Of a stretch of DNA of 64,000 nucleotides, positions 59,564-64,000 are shown piece by piece. How positions within the stretch are numbered: position 1 is the first letter of the stretch; each line of letters begins with the position of its first letter. The notes below the pieces were generated by a model. It had not been told where the DNA came from, made no database searches, and saw only the letters and a program-made list of their open reading frames with translations. Source of the DNA: Streptomyces sp. SAI-127 (lineage in GTDB: Bacteria; Actinomycetota; Actinomycetes; Streptomycetales; Streptomycetaceae); NCBI RefSeq assembly GCF_029894425.1, contig NZ_JARXYJ010000001.1:7894501-7958500 (forward strand), in the 5' to 3' direction. The position numbers and the translations under genes are program-made.

Positions 59564-59866
59564 GGGTGCGTCGTATCGCGGTTGCCGCGGGCGTGGTGGG
59601 GTGGTGCCTGCCCGCCGGGGCCGGGGGGTGTGCCGTTGGTCGTGGTGGGGCCGGGGTGGCCGCGGGTGTGTGGCTGCGGTCGGTGTGTGGTTCTGGCAGG
59701 GGGGTGAGGGCATGAGGGTGCGTCGTATCGCGGTCACCGCGGGCGTGGTGGGGCGGTGCCTGCCCGCCGGGGCCGGGGGGTGTGCCGTTGGTCGCGGTCG
59801 GGCCGGGGTGGCCGCGGGTGTGTGGCTGCGGTCGGTCGGTGGTTCTGGCAGGGGGGTGAGGGCATG
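59483..59866 (+). repeat. 152-bp tandem duplication of the pectate lyase start region
   Basis: Two complete near-identical 152-bp units (59560-59711 and 59712-59863) follow a partial copy (59483-59559), and the authentic pectate lyase start is the next unit. Each unit contains an ATG, a signal-peptide-like coding stretch, a G-rich tract ending CAGGGGGGTGAGGGC that serves as the ribosome site of the next ATG, and a TGA overlapping that ATG. The period is not a multiple of three, so frames rotate from unit to unit. Confidence 0.92.
59560..59715 (+). CDS. Mini-ORF 2 (tandem copy)
   Basis: 51 codons: MRVRRIAVAAGVVGWCLPAG, then a tail that shares VAAGVWLRSVCGSGRGVRA with mini-ORF 1. GGGGGGTGAGGG lies directly before the ATG. 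Overlaps its neighbours by ATGA on both sides. Function as a protein is doubtful; it may serve to pass ribosomes on to the lyase start. Confidence 0.35.
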   Translation: MRVRRIAVAAGVVGWCLPAGAGGCAVGRGGAGVAAGVWLRSVCGSGRGVRA

Positions 59867-59867
59867 A
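59712..59867 (+). CDS. Mini-ORF 3 (tandem copy)
   Basis: 51 codons, nearly identical to mini-ORF 2 (MRVRRIAVTAGVVGRCLPAG; tail VAAGVWLRSVGGSGRGVRA). Its stop overlaps the pectate lyase ATG, so the lyase would be translated by re-initiation after it. Confidence 0.35.
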   Translation: MRVRRIAVTAGVVGRCLPAGAGGCAVGRGRAGVAAGVWLRSVGGSGRGVRA

Positions 59868-61147
59868 GGTTCCGTCATATCGCGGTCGCCGCAGGCATGG
59901 TGGGTCTCCTCTGCCTCCCCGCCCACGCCGACGGCCGCGACATCAGCCGGGACACCCTGCCTGCGAACGACGGCTGGGCTTCCGAGGGAGAAGGCACCAC
60001 CGGAGGCTCCGCCGCCGACGCGGCGCACGTCCACACTGTCACCGACCGGGCCGGACTGGTCCGTGCTCTCGACGGCGGCAGCGCCACGCCGAAGATCATC
60101 AGGATCGCCGGGACCGTCGACGCCAACACCGACGACGACGGCGACCACCTGGACTGCGCCGACTACGCCACCGACGGCTACCGGCTGAAGAAGTACCTCG
60201 CCGCCTACGACCCCCGCACCTGGGGCGCCGCCAAGCCGAGCGGACCGCAGGAGGAGGCCCGCCAGGCGTCCGCGAAGAAGCAGGCCGAGCGGGTCGAGCT
60301 GCTCGTCGGGTCCAACACGACGATCGTCGGCCTCAAGGGAGCGGTCCTGAAAGGCGGCAGCCTGCAGGTCAGGAACGCCACCAACGTCATCATCCGCAAC
60401 CTCGACCTCCGCGACGCCTACGACTGCTTCCCCGTCTGGCAGCCCAACACCGGCGGCCTCGGCGACTGGAAGACGGCGTACGACAACATCTGGCTGGCCG
60501 GCTCCACGCATGTGTGGGTCGACCACGTGACCCTGAGCGACAAGGGCCACCTGGACGCCGACGAGCCCACCTACTTCGCCCGCAACTACCTCCGCCACGA
60601 CGGCCTGCTGGACATCACCAACGGCTCGGACCTGGTCACCGTCTCCTGGAGCCGGTTCGCCGACCACGACAAGGCGATGCTCATCGGCAACAGCGACTCG
60701 GCCACCGGCGACCGCGGCAGACTCCGGGTCACCCTGCACCACAACCAGTTCGAGTCCGTCGTACAGCGCGCGCCCCGTGTCCGCTTCGGACAGGTGCACC
60801 TCTACAACAACCGGTACGTCGTGCCGGGCGACGACTACCGCTACTCCCTCGGCATCTCCACCGAGTCCGCCGTCCACGCCGAGAACAACGCCTTCCACAC
60901 CCCCGGCCACATCGAGGCGGCCGACCTCGTCAAGAGCTGGAACGGCAGCGCGCTGCACCAGACCGGCACCCTCTTCAACGGCTATCCGGTGGATCTGCTC
61001 GCCATCCACAACGCCTACAACTCGGGCAGCGAGCGTGACCTCACGGCGGACGTCGGCTGGACGCCTACCCTGCACACAAAGATCGACAGTGCCGAGGCGG
61101 CCGACCGAGAGGTGGCCCGCGGCGCGGGCGCAGGGAGGATCCCATGA
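59864..61147 (+). CDS. Secreted pectate lyase (polysaccharide lyase family 1)
   Basis: 427 aa. Signal peptide MRFRHIAVAAGMVGLLCLPA cleaved near HADG. Parallel beta-helix with PL1 motifs: NTTIVGLKGAVLKGG, VWVDHVTLSDKGH (WiDH-type), LDITNGSDLVTVSWSRFADH, and RAPRVRFGQVHLYNNRY with the catalytic arginine region RxPRxR. It cleaves polygalacturonate by beta-elimination outside the cell with calcium. The C-terminus overlaps the next gene (ATGA). The upstream tandem copies of its start are described separately. Confidence 0.9.
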   Translation: MRFRHIAVAAGMVGLLCLPAHADGRDISRDTLPANDGWASEGEGTTGGSAADAAHVHTVTDRAGLVRALDGGSATPKIIRIAGTVDANTDDDGDHLDCADYATDGYRLKKYLAAYDPRTWGAAKPSGPQEEARQASAKKQAERVELLVGSNTTIVGLKGAVLKGGSLQVRNATNVIIRNLDLRDAYDCFPVWQPNTGGLGDWKTAYDNIWLAGSTHVWVDHVTLSDKGHLDADEPTYFARNYLRHDGLLDITNGSDLVTVSWSRFADHDKAMLIGNSDSATGDRGRLRVTLHHNQFESVVQRAPRVRFGQVHLYNNRYVVPGDDYRYSLGISTESAVHAENNAFHTPGHIEAADLVKSWNGSALHQTGTLFNGYPVDLLAIHNAYNSGSERDLTADVGWTPTLHTKIDSAEAADREVARGAGAGRIP

Positions 61148-62298
61148 GCACCGTAGACATCGTCCTGGCGGGCGCGCGCGGCCACGGCCGCTGGCACCTG
61201 GAGAACATCCGCCGGCTGCAGGACAAGGGGATCGTACGACTGGCGGGGATCTGCGAGCTGACCCCGCTGACCGGCGACGAGCTCCCCGAGGGCCTGGGGA
61301 CGCCCGAGCAGTCCGCCGACTTCGGCGCGCTCCTCGACTCGACCGGCGCCCGGATCGCGGTGATCTGCACGCCGATCCCGACCCACACGGACCTGGCGCT
61401 CGCGGCGGCCTCCCGAGGAGTGCACATCCTCCTGGAGAAGCCCCCCGCCCCCTCGTACGCCGAGTTCCGCCGCATGGCCGACGGAGTCGCCGCGGCCGGT
61501 GTCGCCTGCCAGATCGGCTTCCAGTCGCTGGGCTCGCACGCCGTGCCCGCGATCCGAGAGCTGGTCGAGGAGGGAGCGATCGGCGCGGTGACCGGGATCG
61601 GCGGGGCCGGTGCCTGGGCGCGTGCCGAGGCGTACTACCGGCGTGCGCCCTGGGCGGGCAAGCGGCGGATGAACGGCGTCGACGTGATCGACGGAGCACT
61701 GACCAACCCGCTCGCGCACGCCGTCGCCACCGCCCTCGCCCTGGGCGACGCGAGCCGCGCCGAGGACGTCACCCGCATCGAGACCGAGCTGCAGCGCGCG
61801 AACGACATCGAGTCCGACGACACCTCCTGCGTCCGCGTCACCACCGCGAACGGCCTCCAGGTGACCGTCGCCGTGACCCTGTGCGCGGAGGACCCCGACG
61901 AGCCGTACGTCGTCGTGCACGGCGACCGCGGCCGGATCACCTACTGGTACAAGCAGGACCGCGTGCTGCTCCAGCGGGCCGGCCACGGCCCCGAGGAGTA
62001 CGAGTACGGCCGCACCGACCTGCTGGAGAACCTGGTCGACCACGTCACCGACGGCGACGACCTGCTGGTCGTCCCGGACGCGACCGGTGCCTTCATGAAG
62101 GTCGTCGAAGCCATTCGGCTGGCACCCGACCCGGCCCCGCTCCCGGCGACGGCCTGGCACCTGCTCCCCGACGAGGACCGCCGGGTCGTCCCGGGCATCG
62201 ACGGACTCGTCGCGGCCGCCGCCGACAGCCTCGCCCTGTACTCCGAGCTGGGTGCCGACTGGGCCCGGCCACACGTCGCGAACGAGGTGAGCACATGA
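61144..62298 (+). CDS. Gfo/Idh/MocA-family oxidoreductase
   Basis: 384 aa. N-terminal NAD(P) fold (VDIVLAGARGHGRWHLENIR), the family motif ILLEKPPAPSYAEF near residue 100, and a C-terminal alpha/beta domain with NPLAHAVATALALG. These enzymes oxidise or epimerise sugars or sugar derivatives. ATG overlaps the lyase stop. It is followed by a PmoA-like protein, a pairing often seen in sugar loci. Substrate unknown. Confidence 0.88.
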   Translation: MSTVDIVLAGARGHGRWHLENIRRLQDKGIVRLAGICELTPLTGDELPEGLGTPEQSADFGALLDSTGARIAVICTPIPTHTDLALAAASRGVHILLEKPPAPSYAEFRRMADGVAAAGVACQIGFQSLGSHAVPAIRELVEEGAIGAVTGIGGAGAWARAEAYYRRAPWAGKRRMNGVDVIDGALTNPLAHAVATALALGDASRAEDVTRIETELQRANDIESDDTSCVRVTTANGLQVTVAVTLCAEDPDEPYVVVHGDRGRITYWYKQDRVLLQRAGHGPEEYEYGRTDLLENLVDHVTDGDDLLVVPDATGAFMKVVEAIRLAPDPAPLPATAWHLLPDEDRRVVPGIDGLVAAAADSLALYSELGADWARPHVANEVST

Positions 62299-63140
62299 CG
62301 ACCCCCGATTCCCCGGTCCTGCGTGTCGCGGGCCGCCCGGTCGGCCGCTACGTCACCCGGCCCGAGCTGCCCGCCCGGCTCTCCCCGCGCCCCTACCTGC
62401 ACCCCGTCACCACCCTGGCCGGCACGGCTGTCACCGAACTCAGCCCCGCCGACCACATCCACCACCTCGGCGTCGGTGTCGCCGTTCCCGACGTCGAGGG
62501 GCACAACTTCTGGGGCGGGCGCACCTACGTCCGCGACCAGGGCCCGACCGAGCTCGACAACCACGGCGCCCAGCGCCACAACTCCTTCCAGCTCCGCGAC
62601 CCGGACGGCTTCGTGGAGGAGCTGCGCTGGGTCGCCTCCGGAACCGAGCTGCTGCGCGAGCGCCGTACCGTCGCGGCCACCGAACTGACGGGTGCGGCCT
62701 GGGCGTTGGACTTCACCTTCTCCCTCACCAACGTCACCTCGGACCCCCTGTCGATCGGCAGCCCCGCGACCAACGGCCGCCCGGGCGCGGCCTACGGCGG
62801 GTTCTTCTGGCGGGCCCGCAAGGAGGAGGACGCGCCGGACGTCTTCACCGTGGACCGGGAGGGCGAGGACGCGATCCACGGCACCCGCGCCGACTGGGTC
62901 GCCCTCACCGGCGCCACCTGGACGCTCGTCTTCGCCGGGGCCACCGACCGGACCCGCCGCGACCCGTGGTTCGTGCGCGCCGGCGAATACCCGGGCGTGG
63001 GCTCCTCGTTGGCGTCCGAGGAGCGGCTGGCCGTGCCGCCCGGCGAGACCGTCGTACGCCGGATCGTCACCGTCGTGGCCGACGGGCGTCTGCCCCGGCT
63101 CGAAGTGGCGGCCCTGGTACGGAAGGCGGTCAGCCAGTGA
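62295..63140 (+). CDS. PmoA-family (DUF6807) protein
   Basis: 281 aa. Family features: RPYLHPVTTLAGTAVTELSP, DHIHHLGVGVAVPDVEGHNF with its DHxHH-like histidine cluster, and AAYGGFFWRARKEED. Annotated as 'methane oxygenase PmoA' by name only; members in sugar loci have no link to methane. It probably acts on, or binds, a sugar intermediate together with the preceding oxidoreductase (inference from coupling, ATGA overlap). Confidence 0.85.
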   Translation: MTTPDSPVLRVAGRPVGRYVTRPELPARLSPRPYLHPVTTLAGTAVTELSPADHIHHLGVGVAVPDVEGHNFWGGRTYVRDQGPTELDNHGAQRHNSFQLRDPDGFVEELRWVASGTELLRERRTVAATELTGAAWALDFTFSLTNVTSDPLSIGSPATNGRPGAAYGGFFWRARKEEDAPDVFTVDREGEDAIHGTRADWVALTGATWTLVFAGATDRTRRDPWFVRAGEYPGVGSSLASEERLAVPPGETVVRRIVTVVADGRLPRLEVAALVRKAVSQ

Positions 63141-64000
63141 CGTACACGAATCCGATCCTGAACGCCGACTGGTCCGACCCGGACGTTCTCCGCGTCGGCG
63201 ACGACTTCTACCTCACCGCCTCCAGCTTCGGCCGGGTTCCCGGTCTGCCGCTGCTGCACTCCCGCGATCTGGTCAACTGGACGCTGATCGGCCATGCCCT
63301 CCCACGCCTGGAACCTGCGGGGGAGTTCACAAAACCCCGGCACGACTGCGGGGTCTGGGCCCCCTCGCTGCGCCACCACGACGAACGGTTCTGGATCTTC
63401 TGGGGCGACCCGGACCAGGGCATCTTCCAGATCAACGCCCCTGAGATCAGGGGCCCTTGGACCCGCCCGCACCTCGTCAAGTCGGGCAAGGGCCTGATCG
63501 ACCCCTGCCCCCTGTGGGACGAGGAGACCGGCGAGGCCTACCTGGTGCACGCCTGGGCCAAGTCCCGCTCCGGCGTCAAGAACCGTCTCACCGGACACCG
63601 CATGGACCTCGACGGCCGTGAACTCCTCGACGAGGGCAAGGTGATCGTCGACGGCGACCGGATCCCCGGCTGGTTCACCCTCGAGGGCCCCAAGCTCTAC
63701 CGGCACGACGGCTGGTTCTGGATTCTCGCCCCCACGGGGGGAGTCGAGACCGGCTGGCAGGGTGCCTTCCGCTCGCGCGGGTTCTTCGGCCCGTACGAGG
63801 AGAGGGTCGTCCTGGAGCAGCGGGACACCGACGTCAACGGGCCCCACCAGGGCGGCTGGGTGCGCACCCCGTCCGGCCAGGACTGGTTCCTGCACTTCCA
63901 GCAGAAGGGCGCATACGGCCGGGTCGTCCACCTCCAGCCGATGCGCTGGGGAGACGACGGCTGGCCGGTGCTCGGCGACGACGGCGCCCCCGTCGCCGTA
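63137..64000 (+). CDS. Glycoside hydrolase family 43 (partial, cut by window end)
   Basis: 288 codons seen, no stop before the end. Five-bladed propeller features of GH43: catalytic base Asp in NADWSDPDVLRVGDDFYLTA, pKa-modulating Asp in LIDPCPLWDEETGEAYLVHA, acid Glu in TLEGPKLYRHDGWFWILAP. Members cleave alpha-arabinofuranosides or beta-xylosides. No signal peptide, so it is intracellular and should act on imported oligosaccharides. The GTG start overlaps the PmoA-like stop, which continues the coupled operon. Confidence 0.9.
   Translation, partial: MTYTNPILNADWSDPDVLRVGDDFYLTASSFGRVPGLPLLHSRDLVNWTLIGHALPRLEPAGEFTKPRHDCGVWAPSLRHHDERFWIFWGDPDQGIFQINAPEIRGPWTRPHLVKSGKGLIDPCPLWDEETGEAYLVHAWAKSRSGVKNRLTGHRMDLDGRELLDEGKVIVDGDRIPGWFTLEGPKLYRHDGWFWILAPTGGVETGWQGAFRSRGFFGPYEERVVLEQRDTDVNGPHQGGWVRTPSGQDWFLHFQQKGAYGRVVHLQPMRWGDDGWPVLGDDGAPVAV

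Noticed and set aside
58622..61699. Open frame of 1025 codons on the minus strand
   Set aside because: It lies opposite the permease, pectate lyase and oxidoreductase genes, has low-complexity Arg/Pro/Thr composition and matches the codon-position shadow expected in GC-rich DNA.
62295..63140. Methane monooxygenase subunit (name PmoA)
   Set aside because: The protein is soluble and sits in a sugar operon; the family name is historical and there are no membrane helices or copper ligands of particulate methane monooxygenase.

Overview
The window is high-GC DNA from an actinomycete, almost certainly a Streptomyces chromosome. Evidence for this: very strong G/C bias at third codon positions, many GTG starts and ATGA/GTGA stop-start overlaps, several promoters placed so that transcripts would be leaderless, an actinobacterial DapD, a SigE-family sigma factor, TIGR03086, YihY/BrkB and DUF3618 proteins, and many binding-protein-dependent sugar importers. 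From memory, the order suf - dapD - dapA - (SoxR-type) monooxygenase matches the S. coelicolor SCO19xx core neighbourhood; I could not check this by alignment.

Layout. (a) 1-2.2 kb: end of the suf Fe-S cluster operon (sufC end, sufS, sufU, DUF59/SufT-like). (b) 2.2-17.4 kb: core and stress genes. These are an AbfB-domain membrane protein, an SMR efflux pump with its TetR regulator, dapD, a sigma factor with its membrane partner, dapA, a small cassette (acidic peptide, Cys-rich protein, holin-like, DUF3618), a YihY/BrkB membrane protein, a monooxygenase under a SoxR-like box, an ArsR-SRPBCC pair, a secreted nuclease and an unknown 474-residue protein. (c) 17.5-21.1 kb: a secreted PhoX phosphatase behind a PHO box, then a Ro60/Rsr (TROVE) gene preceded by two tandem tRNA-mimicking Y-RNA-like elements. 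(d) 21.1-24 kb: GntR regulator, ACC deaminase, LacI regulator. (e) 24-35.8 kb: PucR regulator and a divergent nine-gene amine-catabolism locus (two FAD oxidases, HAD hydrolase, PotDABC-type importer, semialdehyde dehydrogenase, hydroxyacid dehydrogenase). (f) 35.8-39.1 kb: a sugar importer behind a palindromic operator. (g) 39.1-42.3 kb: Nudix, TetR, methyltransferase, double TerD protein. (h) 42.3-47.4 kb, minus strand: DeoR regulator, sugar/polyol importer, zinc dehydrogenase. (i) 47.6-64 kb: a plant-cell-wall sugar-acid region. It holds uronate dehydrogenase, 5-dehydro-4-deoxyglucarate dehydratase, an unknown protein, an MFS exporter with a repeat linker, two unrelated enzymes, and then one long coupled operon. 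That operon runs GntR - keto-deoxy-sugar-acid dehydratase - arabinonate-type dehydratase - two permeases - three mini-ORFs - pectate lyase - Gfo/Idh oxidoreductase - PmoA-like protein - GH43 (cut by the window end).

How the parts fit. Regions (f), (h) and (i) look like uptake and oxidative breakdown of pectin/hemicellulose sugars: pectate lyase and GH43 release oligosaccharides, ABC permeases import them, and dehydrogenases plus dehydratases route uronates and pentonates to 2-ketoglutarate-type products. ACC deaminase in (d) also suits a soil or root-associated life.

The two least ordinary signals are the pair of circularly permuted tRNA-like RNAs next to the Ro gene at 19.09-19.45 kb, and the 152-bp tandem duplication at 59.5-59.9 kb. 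The duplication multiplied the pectate lyase start into a chain of overlapping, apparently translation-coupled mini-ORFs.
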